DNA from: Siderastrea siderea
Lineage: Eukaryota > Cnidaria > Anthozoa > Scleractinia > Rhizangiidae
Length of the DNA stretch: 64,000 nucleotides
Direction: 5' to 3'
Assembly (NCBI GenBank): GCA_964030785.1
Contig: OZ034975.1
Span: forward strand, 36,209,369-36,273,368
The translations under genes were made by a program, and so were the position numbers. The notes under the pieces were generated by a model. It was not told the DNA's origin. It did not search any database and saw nothing but the letters and a program-made list of their open reading frames with translations. This document shows, piece by piece, positions 60,701 through 64,000 of this stretch (positions are counted from its first letter, which is position 1; every line of letters starts with the position of its first letter).

Positions 60701-60942
60701 TCCGACCCAACTGCCTTCAGGTCTCGTCCGTCATTATTCTTATAGTATTGCTAGTGAGGCAAGTGAAAATGTTATTTTATTTGGGTGACAGATACATTCA
60801 TTCCTACAACAGCCTAAATAGTAATTTTCAAAATTAAAATCAAGGATAACACGTGGGGTGTTTTATCTTACAGATGTATGTCAACCTCAGTGAATACGAC
60901 AACAGCCAGTATGCTAACGTCAACGATCTCACAGCAGATTAA
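28773..60942 (+). CDS. SEA-domain receptor tyrosine kinase, 19-exon gene model (771 aa)
   Basis: Predicted single-pass receptor tyrosine kinase of the plasma membrane. Exons: 28773-28848, 29006-29371, 35448-35711, 37866-37990, 39687-39757, 41038-41177, 41845-41880, 42326-42361, 44467-44580, 45322-45379, 46919-47145, 52123-52233, 52478-52668, 53726-53848, 54151-54221, 57069-57109, 58368-58464, 59259-59358, 60874-60942. All introns are GT-AG, phases match at every junction, and the exons sum to 2316 nt ending in TAA. Order of parts: signal peptide, N-terminal domain, Ig domain, SEA domain, Thr/Pro stalk, transmembrane helix, kinase, short tail. The kinase has the P-loop, catalytic Lys, HRDLAARN and DFG. 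It resembles FGFR/RET-type kinases in general, but I cannot assign an orthologue. Weakest points are the GTGTGG donor of exon 11, the GTATTT donor of exon 6, and the acceptors of exons 10 and 11, which were chosen by phase. Confidence 0.85.
29006..29371 (+). CDS. Receptor exon 2: cysteine-poor N-terminal ectodomain
   Basis: A 366-nt exon (residues 26-147) with a TTTTTAG acceptor and a GTAAGA donor. Visible motifs are [19 protein letters not shown] and [13 protein letters not shown]. The alternating hydrophobic pattern suggests a beta-sandwich, but the usual Ig cysteine pair is absent. Two diverged copies of this exon lie on the minus strand (about 375-738 and 14897-15264), sharing the pattern GVNNKNVRLTWTF, SSETLVVVRF and NNKYIYEIQISY. 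Conservation across three copies argues that it is a real domain. I do not recognise a named family, and ligand binding is only a guess from its distal position. Confidence 0.8.
30335..30510. repeat. (CATT)n / (CGTT)n microsatellite
   Basis: A long TTCA tetranucleotide tract with a central TTCG block and CATC variants at its end. The Ser-Phe-Ile-His repeats read from it are not protein. It lies in receptor intron 2. Confidence 0.95.
30919..30940. repeat. Poly-C tract in receptor intron 2
   Basis: About 20 consecutive C residues. Similar homopolymers occur at 42995-43009 (G), 45009-45028 (C) and 54725-54738 (G). Confidence 0.9.
31392..32173. mobile_element. MITE with long ends built of ACGCAAAATGTAATA repeats
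   Basis: The left arm (31392-31560) begins GTTACGCCGCA and repeats CGCAAAATGTAATA at irregular spacing. The right arm (about 32008-32173) is its reverse complement, ending TTTTGGGGCGTAAC. Arms are about 165 bp and the middle is unrelated, including AGGCGGCGCCT at about 31772. No transposase is encoded. It is inserted in receptor intron 2. Confidence 0.8.
33229..34590 (-). CDS. Crypton-type tyrosine recombinase (DUF3504-like), intact
   Basis: An uninterrupted 453-codon frame, ATG at 34590. The N-terminal part ([16 protein letters not shown]) resembles the SAM-like DNA-binding region of phage-integrase and DUF3504 proteins. The catalytic set is complete: R184/R186 in [13 protein letters not shown]309/R312 in HCIR, H335 in KHKDERS and Y344 in LTHYIS. 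The tail is Ser-rich and ends in a basic cluster (KRRR) that may be a nuclear signal. This family includes Crypton transposases and domesticated relatives (ZMYM2-4, QRICH1, KCTD1-linked). It lies in receptor intron 2 in antisense orientation. The intact frame suggests recent activity or selection. Confidence 0.85.
   Translation of the reverse strand: MEEVKDSSQNSDLGKEELDKIEAQAQAENTKRATSWGIKKFEKWCEKRQLNVDLNSVTSAELNEVLRKFYAEVKSEKGQPLTPSTLTGIRAAIHRKLTSAPFSRTINILQDKEFLPANTMFEAKCKLYTKEMNPKPMHKSAIAAGDMTKLREYFSGGLGSTAWTEPERLLEFVWFSICFYFGRRGREGWRELTKQSFGIKKDDSGARYVTEMQTEQTKNYQGGSKQKDQSYSDVRMYENSSPLDPVSSFEFYILCLNPNCQALFQTPNKHFKKEGSQWFRNEPLGKNKIAKLMENISLKAELSEKYTNHCIRASTVTSLFQRGVDAKQICEITKHKDERSLTHYISQTSSAQKRHCSRLLQEAFDGHSSSVTSQESHRSSTNSESSYIAGASAITSVSQSLQSQFFSLAQPYPNCTQHIQIGTLNIYQSAGPSHSTESETVKRRRVVIESDSE
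34736..34759. promoter_or_regulatory. Perfect 24-bp palindrome upstream of the Crypton-like gene
   Basis: The site reads GGGCCGTTAATG and then its exact reverse complement. It lies about 145 bp upstream of the recombinase start and next to the right inverted repeat. AACCAATCAG and GATTGGTT (CCAAT-type boxes) are adjacent. It may be a recombinase-binding or promoter element. Confidence 0.55.
35188..35355. repeat. (TTATG)n microsatellite
   Basis: About 30 pentamer units of TTATG with some TTACG, ending about 90 bp before the Ig exon of the intact receptor gene. The decayed paralogue has no such tract there. Confidence 0.95.
35448..35711 (+). CDS. Receptor exon 3: I-set immunoglobulin domain
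   Basis: Encodes residues 148-235 in a 1-1 phase exon. It opens with [10 protein letters not shown], has [10 protein letters not shown] (Cys173), the core Trp in HITWTR (Trp185), and the F-strand Y-x-C motif [13 protein letters not shown] (Cys217). These are the hallmarks of an I-set Ig domain as found in FGFR-, VEGFR- and Trk-like ectodomains. A symmetrical-phase, one-exon Ig domain can be shuffled without breaking frame. The paralogous exon at 5337-5596 is about 4 nt shorter and frameshifted. Confidence 0.9.
36729..37094. mobile_element. MITE-like element with (GAC)n-rich inverted ends
   Basis: The left end TTACGATGACGACGACGACG, AAAATGAAAAACAAAAAAAC and TATGAGTCGGTG is mirrored on the right by CACCGACTCATA, GTTTTTTTGTTTTTCGTTTT and CGTCGTCGTCGTCGTAA. 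Arms are about 65 bp. The interior contains TTGGTTTGTCAGACTCTAAT, also present at 5970-5995 in the decayed receptor copy. Confidence 0.65.
37549..37617. repeat. Perfect 30-bp-arm hairpin
   Basis: AGCCTGCGCCGCAGACGGAA then TATGACCCTC, a loop of about 10 nt (GGTTATTACT), and the exact reverse complement. Arms appear perfectly matched. It lies in receptor intron 3. Confidence 0.9.
37866..41177 (+). CDS. Receptor exons 4-6: SEA domain
   Basis: Three exons (37866-37990, 39687-39757, 41038-41177; residues 236-347) encode one SEA-type module. The first strand [10 protein letters not shown] is followed by a helix region, [10 protein letters not shown], then [11 protein letters not shown] and the [13 protein letters not shown] strand. 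SEA domains of mucins, dystroglycan and some adhesion GPCRs self-cleave between G and S of a G-S-V-V-V-like loop. Here the site is G303-S304 (GSSIW), and the decayed paralogue has the more canonical GSVVA. The second helix region reads [16 protein letters not shown]. Placement just outside the stalk and membrane is typical for SEA. Assignment rests on motif pattern, not a profile search. Confidence 0.75.
38960..39300. repeat. Degenerate relative of the 54.7-56.6 kb TTAA element
   Basis: Shares TTATCTGGGAACAATTT, CCATAGCAACCAC, AGAATTTTGAATTT and AAGAAATCCAAGATGG with the body of the element at 54710-56624, but without the nested insertion. No clear ends remain. Confidence 0.5.
41430..41760. 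other. Receptor intron 6, no further gene
   Basis: Contains frames on both strands with no recognisable domain, and a direct repeat CATGTCATGCCCATGTCATG near 41640. Nothing else was recognised. Confidence 0.4.
41845..42361 (+). CDS. Receptor exons 7-8: duplicated Thr/Pro stalk micro-exons
   Basis: Two 36-nt exons (41845-41880 and 42326-42361), both phase 1-1, encode [11 protein letters not shown] and [11 protein letters not shown]. Flanking intron sequence is also similar on both sides: TTTTTAG acceptor, GTATGTT donor, then a shared AACAAAACC(T/A)GCGAAAAGTTT stretch. A tandem duplication of about 481 bp therefore made the pair. The peptide suits an extended, possibly O-glycosylated juxtamembrane stalk between the SEA domain and the membrane. 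The two exons could be used alternatively, since each preserves frame alone. Confidence 0.75.
42980..43420. mobile_element. TTAA-flanked piggyBac-like MITE, copy B (inverted relative to A)
   Basis: Starts CCCTATTCTGCCTGGGG after TTAA (42976-42979) and ends CTGAGGG before TTAA (43421-43424). Internal text matches copy A in reverse: CCTAAAATTTATCAGAGAAAA, GACGTTTCCATAG, CATTCAAGATGGCG-like and GTCAGCTGTATGACTGCAGG. The right end is degenerate. It lies in receptor intron 8. Confidence 0.7.
44467..44580 (+). CDS. Receptor exon 9: transmembrane helix
   Basis: Residues 372-409. After GSREIHP comes an uninterrupted hydrophobic run (about residues 379-403) rich in Ile, Phe and Val, closed by the basic stop-transfer WRRSKR. 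This is a clear type I transmembrane segment with the C-terminus cytoplasmic. The exon ends at GCAA/GTACGT. The same frame stays open past this donor for about 120 nt ([12 protein letters not shown]...), so a longer exon form was considered but gives no better junction. Confidence 0.88.
45322..47145 (+). CDS. Receptor exons 10-11: juxtamembrane region and kinase N-lobe start
   Basis: Exon 10 (45322-45379) encodes [17 protein letters not shown]. Exon 11 (46919-47145) encodes an acidic, Tyr-rich juxtamembrane segment ([13 protein letters not shown]; Tyr441, Tyr443, Tyr449) and then the kinase start. The P-loop is GRGAFSEV (473-480) and the ATP-anchoring lysine is in TVAVKKLK (Lys501). The acceptor inside AATCCCAG/AGAAG was chosen over the upstream TCTAG because only it restores frame after exon 10. 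Confidence 0.8.
45480..46240. other. Receptor intron 10, nothing recognised
   Basis: No repeat, exon or RNA gene was recognised between exon 10 and the SINE-like direct repeats starting near 46240. Confidence 0.4.
46240..46600. repeat. Two direct 85-bp repeats with (TTG)n tails and an intervening hairpin
   Basis: GCATTTATTCCTCCAAATTA with TCACTAACC occurs at about 46269 and 46496, each unit ending near AGCAATGC, and (TTG)n tracts follow at 46468 and 46577. Between them, GACTGCGAGTAGT...TTGGCGA pairs with TCGCCAAAATT...ACTACTCGCAGTC. It may be a small retroposed element. Confidence 0.55.
47271..47400 (+). pseudogene. Partial duplicate of the kinase exon 11 end
   Basis: GCGAGGAGAACACAACCATA, GCTGTGAAAGCGTTGAAAG and ATTTTAATTTGCATTA repeat the end of exon 11 plus its intron start (47107-47230) with a spacing of about 164 bp. 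The copy lacks an acceptor and the second Lys codon of VKK is changed, so it is probably not used. Confidence 0.7.
47500..47780. repeat. GGAACA-rich repeat in receptor intron 11
   Basis: Repeated AGGAACAAA, GGAACTTT and GTTCCTTTT words on both strands form a diffuse array with inverted members. No coding potential is seen. Confidence 0.45.
48110..48312 (+). pseudogene. Short fragment resembling a cnidarian repeat-associated protein
   Basis: The + frame has [18 protein letters not shown] followed by a Gln/Glu-rich stretch and a stop. The FEPLAT-x-EEA pattern recalls the start of widespread cnidarian proteins annotated as P2X7-like. No zinc-binding CWC part follows. This is memory of a pattern and not a verified hit. 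Confidence 0.25.
48970..49389. mobile_element. MITE-like element with ATCCCG-rich body
   Basis: The left end CAGGGCCTGGAAGGG is matched by the right end CCCTTCCATACCCTG. The body is full of repeated ATCCCGCATCCCG words. Flanks AGTAAA and AGTAAG could be a weak target duplication. It lies in receptor intron 11. Confidence 0.5.
50755..50850 (+). mobile_element. tRNA-derived SINE-like sequence followed by (AT)n
   Basis: TGGTGCAGTGGTTAACACAT fits a Pol III A box, and 30-40 nt later CGCGGGTTGAAATCCCG fits a B box. A fold into tRNA is not supported. An (AT)n tract follows at 50850-50897. This is the layout of a tRNA-derived SINE head with a simple-repeat tail. Confidence 0.5.
51673..51795. repeat. 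(CAT)n / (CGT)n microsatellite
   Basis: About 120 bp of CAT triplets with CGT and CAC variants. The poly-His and poly-Asp frames it makes are not genes. It lies in receptor intron 11. Confidence 0.95.
52123..52668 (+). CDS. Receptor exons 12-13: kinase alpha-C helix, hinge and kinase insert
   Basis: Exon 12 (52123-52233) encodes the alpha-C helix [12 protein letters not shown] with the salt-bridge Glu518, then [14 protein letters not shown], the standard beta-4/beta-5 region. Exon 13 (52478-52668) encodes the hinge [18 protein letters not shown], a short kinase insert with [10 protein letters not shown], and helix [20 protein letters not shown]. The sequence pattern is that of FGFR/RET-like receptor kinases with a short insert. 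Confidence 0.88.
53726..54221 (+). CDS. Receptor exons 14-15: catalytic and activation loops
   Basis: Exon 14 (53726-53848) encodes [14 protein letters not shown] (catalytic Asp610, Asn615) and [10 protein letters not shown] (Mg-binding Asp628), then [11 protein letters not shown]. Exon 15 (54151-54221) continues [32 protein letters not shown] marks a tyrosine kinase and all catalytic residues are present. Two details stand out: the loop carries a single tyrosine (IYV) where FGFRs have a pair, and the usual APE motif reads AYE. The kinase should be active on sequence grounds. Confidence 0.9.
54340..54430 (-). mobile_element. tRNA-like SINE remnant
   Basis: The minus strand reads ACTCAGCTCACTGGTTAGAG followed by CATCGGACTGGTGGCTTCCGG, matching a tRNA D-arm/A-box and anticodon-arm layout. 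The B-box half is degenerate, so a working tRNA is unlikely. It lies in receptor intron 15. Confidence 0.4.
54848..56182. mobile_element. Nested transposon with GGGACTGTGCAATAATTACC ends
   Basis: The left end GGGACTGTGCAATAATTACC followed by TGCAGGGG is mirrored on the right by CCCCTCCA and GGTAATTATTGCACAGTCCC. Both ends then carry G-rich or C-rich runs. The element is about 1.33 kb and holds one small protein frame, so it is non-autonomous or internally deleted. The relative at 38960-39300 lacks it. Confidence 0.75.
55579..56010 (+). CDS. Transposon-borne protein fragment with SAP-like motif
   Basis: The frame contains [20 protein letters not shown] near the start, then a helical part ([12 protein letters not shown]), and [20 protein letters not shown] with [10 protein letters not shown], which looks like a SAP-type helix-linker-helix DNA-binding motif. 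The remainder is acidic and Ser-rich. It resembles C-terminal parts of multi-kb transposon proteins common in cnidarian genomes. There is no ATG at the start of the homologous part, so an upstream exon was probably lost in the internal deletion. Function is unknown. Confidence 0.45.
   Translation: MSSSEERSLQEFCSQYSVEETACKSYVKHLEFLDAKAKKRVRERNVLPSNISWKNEKDVEAFTNNQLKMYLKQHGLKISESKADLTKHAARDGLEDEEFNNSCEDDRTSESESSDSDGENSYVEESFEVRFVPEEDIQHVNKV
56640..57060. other. Receptor intron 15, remainder: nothing recognised
   Basis: Contains AT-rich sequence with a short ATAATAAGATAATAATAAG repeat at 56628-56655. No exon signature before exon 16. Confidence 0.4.
57069..59358 (+). CDS. Receptor exons 16-18: kinase C-lobe
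   Basis: Exon 16 (57069-57109) encodes [13 protein letters not shown], exon 17 (58368-58464) [26 protein letters not shown], and exon 18 (59259-59358) [21 protein letters not shown]. These are kinase subdomains IX to XI, including the conserved Asp of DVWSYG and the structural Arg of NRPTF. Splice phases 2, 1, 2 and 0 join cleanly. Confidence 0.9.
57668..58020. repeat. Interspersed repeat related to 7420-7590
   Basis: Shares GGCTTAACGATTGCCAG against GGTTGAACGATTGTCAG, then AAAAATGAACAGTT-like and GGCCGAGAAGCAAAC-like blocks with about 7440-7560 in the decayed copy. Both sit in receptor-related introns but not at equivalent places. Confidence 0.4.
59431..60614. mobile_element. TTAA-flanked MITE with AGGCCCACC ends
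   Basis: The left end AGGCCCACCTTCACCCAAAC and GGCCTTGCG pairs with the right end CGCAAGGCCTTTTGGGTGTA and GGTGGGCCT. TTAA lies outside both ends (59427-59430 and 60615-60618). The 1.18-kb interior has no transposase. TTAA targets fit piggyBac or Kolobok. It lies in receptor intron 18, a separate family from the CCCTATT elements. Confidence 0.8.
60874..60942 (+). CDS. Receptor exon 19: short tail with three Y-x-N motifs
   Basis: The last exon encodes 22 residues, [19 protein letters not shown] and three more, then TAA. All three tyrosines (751, 757, 762) are followed by Asn at +2: YVN, YDN, YAN. Phosphorylated Y-x-N is the classical Grb2 SH2 docking signal. This suggests direct Ras/MAPK coupling, although no binding can be shown from sequence. 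Confidence 0.8.
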   Translation: MYVNLSEYDNSQYANVNDLTAD

Positions 60943-61267
60943 TTTTTGAACCAAAGCTCGCGGGAACCATCTTCACTAGTTCTCGCGCGAACTCGAGGGT
61001 CCTTGAATATCCATCTCAGTAAATAGCTAGTAGAACTATGTTTAGCAAACTATTTTAAGTATATGATTTGTTAGTTATTAAACCGGTTGGCAGCAGTGTA
61101 ATACGATTATACATTTAGGGATCTATAATAATGTTTTTATATATTTATCCCCTTCTAATTGAATTTTTTTTTTTTTTTGGGGGGGGGGGTATTTTCGCGG
61201 CCTTCTGGAAGACCACTTTTATATATAATGAATGTCACTCCGTGAGTAAAATAAAGGGTTAAATAAA

Positions 61268-61313
<46 letters not shown>
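60943..61313 (+). terminator. Receptor 3'UTR, poly(A) signals and (GAT)n microsatellite
   Basis: After the stop the sequence is untranslated, with two AATAAA hexamers (about 61250 and 61262), giving a 3'UTR of roughly 320 nt. A (GAT)n tract of about 45 bp follows immediately (61268-61312), and then the Penelope-like fragment. A poly-T/poly-G run lies at 61166-61188. Confidence 0.6.
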
Positions 61314-61369
61314 CTGAGTTCTTTCCTGAAATAGAGAAAAGTTAACAATTAGTTGATATTTGTAAGTCG

Positions 61370-62615
61370 GAAATTATGATCGTCCGGGTGAATGTAGCCC
61401 TGAGAAGGACTGTTTGTGGTGGACGTTTCCACAACCTGAGCGGAAGTCATCATCAGAGTCAAGTGAACTGTGAATCGTCAGTAGATGTGAAAAGTCTCCG
61501 CTCGTAGTCCTGACTCCTGCTTGGTCGACGATCTCGTGGTGTTATTGGTCGCCTGTCAGTTAAGCCGTGATGTTATTGGCTGTGAAGACTGTTAAACGTG
61601 ATTGGTGCGTTTCGATCCGTCTTTTGTTAGTCAAATGTCCGTTGGTCTATTGTTAGTCGAATAGGTCGGTTTGTCTAATGTTTGTCTGTCTTGTTGTTGC
61701 CGGCAATCAGTCGTTTGTAAGGTGCAGGTAGCTGTTGGCAACGGTTTAGTGGTGTTTGCTCTAAGTTAGTACTTGTTGGTGCTCAGCAATGTGATTGTTG
61801 ATATCACCATTTCTAGTCGCTCGTTTGTGTTCAGTCAGTCGGATGTTCAACTTCCTGCCGAGCTCACCAATATAAGTGGCCTGGCAGTCGCAGCATTTGA
61901 TCTTATAGCCTGCTCTCTGACCTGTTTGTCGCTCGGCTTGTCCCTGTACTTAATGTTCTTCAGCAGTTGTCGCAAATTAAGTAGTGATAGGTTTGAAAGC
62001 AACGCGGAAGTTGTAGGGTTGTAGGATCCGTCTGATAGCTTCAGAAGTCGCTTTGACGTAAGGTAAAGTTGCAGTAGTAACAGATGTCGAGTTTGTGCTC
62101 GTAACGTTAGACCGGGTTCAGAGTTCCCGTAAGTGTTGTGTCTAATAACGTCCCTGTTGCAAATGTTCTTGTTGAAAACGTTGTCTTAGTAGTTGATTTC
62201 ATCTGTTAAGCTGTCAGGTGAGTCACAAACTAGTTGCGCACTTCTTGTCAAGGTCGGTCTAATCGTTGCTTTTTGAAAAGTAAGATGATTGGTCGAGAAA
62301 ATCTGTCAGTTCACGTGTGTGTCAATTTCTTAAGATTGTCGTCCCTAGTTTGTTATTGTCAATCACGGGTAACTAAGCAGTCTAGAAAAGGTATTTTAAG
62401 ATTTTCTTCGATCTCCTTAGTAAATTGTATGTCGGCGTTTTGTCTGTGGAAGTATTCGCGAAAATCGTCTATTCCGTCTTTTGGTACAGCTCTAGAGGTA
62501 TCGTCAAGGTAGCGTAGCCAGAGTGGTAGTGTTCGTTTGTAAGTTGCAAGGACTCGTTCCTCGATGCTTTGCATAACGACTTCTGTTACATTGATGGCAC
62601 GCCAGGAAGAAACTG
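61370..62615 (-). mobile_element. Penelope-like element, decayed RT and GIY-YIG part
   Basis: On the minus strand: TLPLWLRYLDDTSRAVPKDG and then IQFTKEIEENLKIPFLDCLV, the Penelope-type reverse transcriptase end with an LDDT active-site box. A stop in ILRN*HTREL and a frame change follow. Further on are TIRPTLTRSAQLV and QATYIGELGRKLNIRLTEHK (GIY-YIG-type nuclease start), then SAQVVETS and HPDDHN near the 3' end. It abuts the receptor 3'UTR microsatellite. Confidence 0.8.
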
Positions 62616-62619
62616 TAGG

Positions 62620-64000
62620 TCAAAATTTGCGCGAGTACTTGCGACATCTCAAAAAAAAGGACAAAGACACGGTTGTGCAACACGTTGAATATGAGGTGAT
62701 AAGTAACCAGCGACGCGCGTGGCACCGAGTTGGCTGCAGTGACATCCAACAAACGCGGGTGGAACTAAACTGTTTCATTTTTCTTGTTAACCTCGGTAAT
62801 CGTAGCTGATTTTTAAACAAAACTTTTGATTCGCGGTAAAATCTTTCCAACGCCGCGACGTTTTGCGTGACTATAATTTTCTTATAAGGCAAAAAGGAGA
62901 GTTACTGGCTTGTACGTCGTGAATCAGTGGGAGTGAGTGAGAACTTCAACAAAGGATATAAAGAATTAATCTTCCTTGGCTTTGATCATCAGAGGAACAG
63001 GTAAGCTTCATTGTGATTTTTGCGTCAAATTGTGCTCCTTGGACATTCAGCATTCTCGTATCAACTGTCTAGTTACCGTTTCCTGTCGTTCCATCTTTTC
63101 AACCTTTTAATTGTAACATTCTTATGTACCATACCTCGTTATTTATTCCTGTTTATTTATGTCCACTTATCTAAGGCCCGTTTTAAACGTCGTGCTACTG
63201 CCGTGCTAAGCTGGCTCGACTGTAGCACGACTGTGGCACGTGACTTCGTGCCACACTTGCTTCGTGCTTGGTGCCTCGGCTGTGACTTCGTTTCAGACGT
63301 CGAATTTAATTGAGTCGAATAAAACAGCTGTTGTGGAAAGCAAAAGACTGACCAGCGGTTGTAGGAACAAATCCATATAAAGGTATTCTAATGTATTTAT
63401 AATTTAATTGAGTTCGCCACGGCAGTCGCAGGACGTTTGAAACGGGACTAACCTATCAATGTAGTTACCAATCATATTTATCAGTTTCATGTTTGTATAC
63501 ATTTAAACTCGTTACGATCCTAACGTAAATAAAATACTCGACTTTTTTGACCCCCAACAAAGGTTTGTGTTGCAAACCGAAATATCGGGGACTAAAGATA
63601 TCTCAGTTTTCTTTTTTCGTTCATTTTCTACCTGTTGACTCTACCTTTTCTCCGCCGTACGAATCAGTTTGCTGTGTTGTTTTGGTTTTGTCTAAATCGG
63701 AAAGCCAGTGAGCAAAAATAATTATTTACTTGCGTAAAGCTTACCGAGCTGTGGGTACCACTCTACGGGCTAATTCGCTCAGGGTTTGAGAACATACCCT
63801 ATTAAGGAAAAAAAATTGATATATCTACCCTGTCTAGGACAACACCATCCTTTTAGAACCCACACTATCTTCTCTTACACAATTTAGTTAAAGTGTTAAA
63901 AGGACCGAAAAATGTCTTTCGTCTGAGATTGCTATCGGCGGCTAAATACTGTGTAAGCCTTATTTTACTTAACGACGACGGTCGTCAATCACACCTGTTA
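62620..64000. other. No gene seen apart from a small MITE
   Basis: No credible exon. CCCAACAAAGGTTTGTGTTG and CGAAATATCGGGG near 63550-63590 recall Penelope-like flanks, but no coding sequence is attached. Confidence 0.35.
63177..63446. mobile_element. 270-bp MITE
   Basis: Left end CCCGTTTTAAACGTCGTGCT then ACTGCCGTG; right end CACGGCAGTCGCAGGACGTT then TGAAACGGG. The ends pair over about 29 bp with few mismatches. The interior repeats GTGCTA/GTGGCAC words. Confidence 0.7.

Noticed and set aside
63540..63600. Hammerhead ribozyme linked to Penelope-like sequence
   Set aside because: A CGAAATATCGGGG motif is present but no CTGATGA core in suitable position was found.

Overview
The window looks like nuclear DNA of a cnidarian, most likely a stony coral. 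This is inferred from AT-rich sequence with long introns, a metazoan receptor tyrosine kinase, and a transposon mix (DIRS-like, Crypton-like, Penelope-like, TTAA-target miniature elements) familiar from anthozoan genomes. There are no bacterial operons, no rRNA and no CRISPR arrays. Most short open reading frames here are chance frames.

The centrepiece is one apparently intact receptor tyrosine kinase gene on the + strand, from the start codon at 28773 to the stop at 60942. I assembled 19 exons by splice signals, phase and homology. Their lengths sum to 2316 nt (771 codons plus stop) and every junction phase is compatible. Predicted protein order: signal peptide, a cysteine-poor N-terminal domain, one I-set Ig domain, a SEA domain with a G-S autocleavage-type site, a short Thr/Pro stalk from a duplicated 36-nt exon, a transmembrane helix, a kinase domain with all catalytic motifs, and a 22-residue tail with three Tyr-x-Asn motifs.

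Upstream, at about 1.97-8.5 kb, lies a decayed tandem paralogue of the 5' half of this gene (signal exon, Ig exon, three SEA exons). It carries frameshifts and an in-frame stop, lacks the N-terminal-domain exon, and has no visible transmembrane or kinase exons. Two more copies of the N-terminal-domain exon lie on the opposite strand near 0.4-0.74 kb and 14.9-15.26 kb, inside a duplicated segment. The locus is therefore a duplicated, rearranged receptor cluster.

Mobile DNA fills much of the rest. A DIRS-like tyrosine-recombinase retrotransposon (about 16.23-22.37 kb) has inverted terminal repeats, a gag apparently split by an intron holding a roughly 1 kb minisatellite, RT/RNase H broken by two frameshifts, and an open YR frame. 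A Crypton-like tyrosine recombinase gene (33.23-34.59 kb, minus) sits between imperfect inverted repeats. Penelope-like fragments lie at 27.6-28.2 and 61.4-62.6 kb, and a LINE 3' fragment at 4.6-5.2 kb. Several TTAA-flanked elements lie in receptor introns, including one nested composite and one whose empty site survives at 9.35 kb. Long diverged tandem arrays (2.7-3.0, 13.4-14.0, 24.5-27.5 kb), fold-back elements and microsatellites make up most of the remainder.
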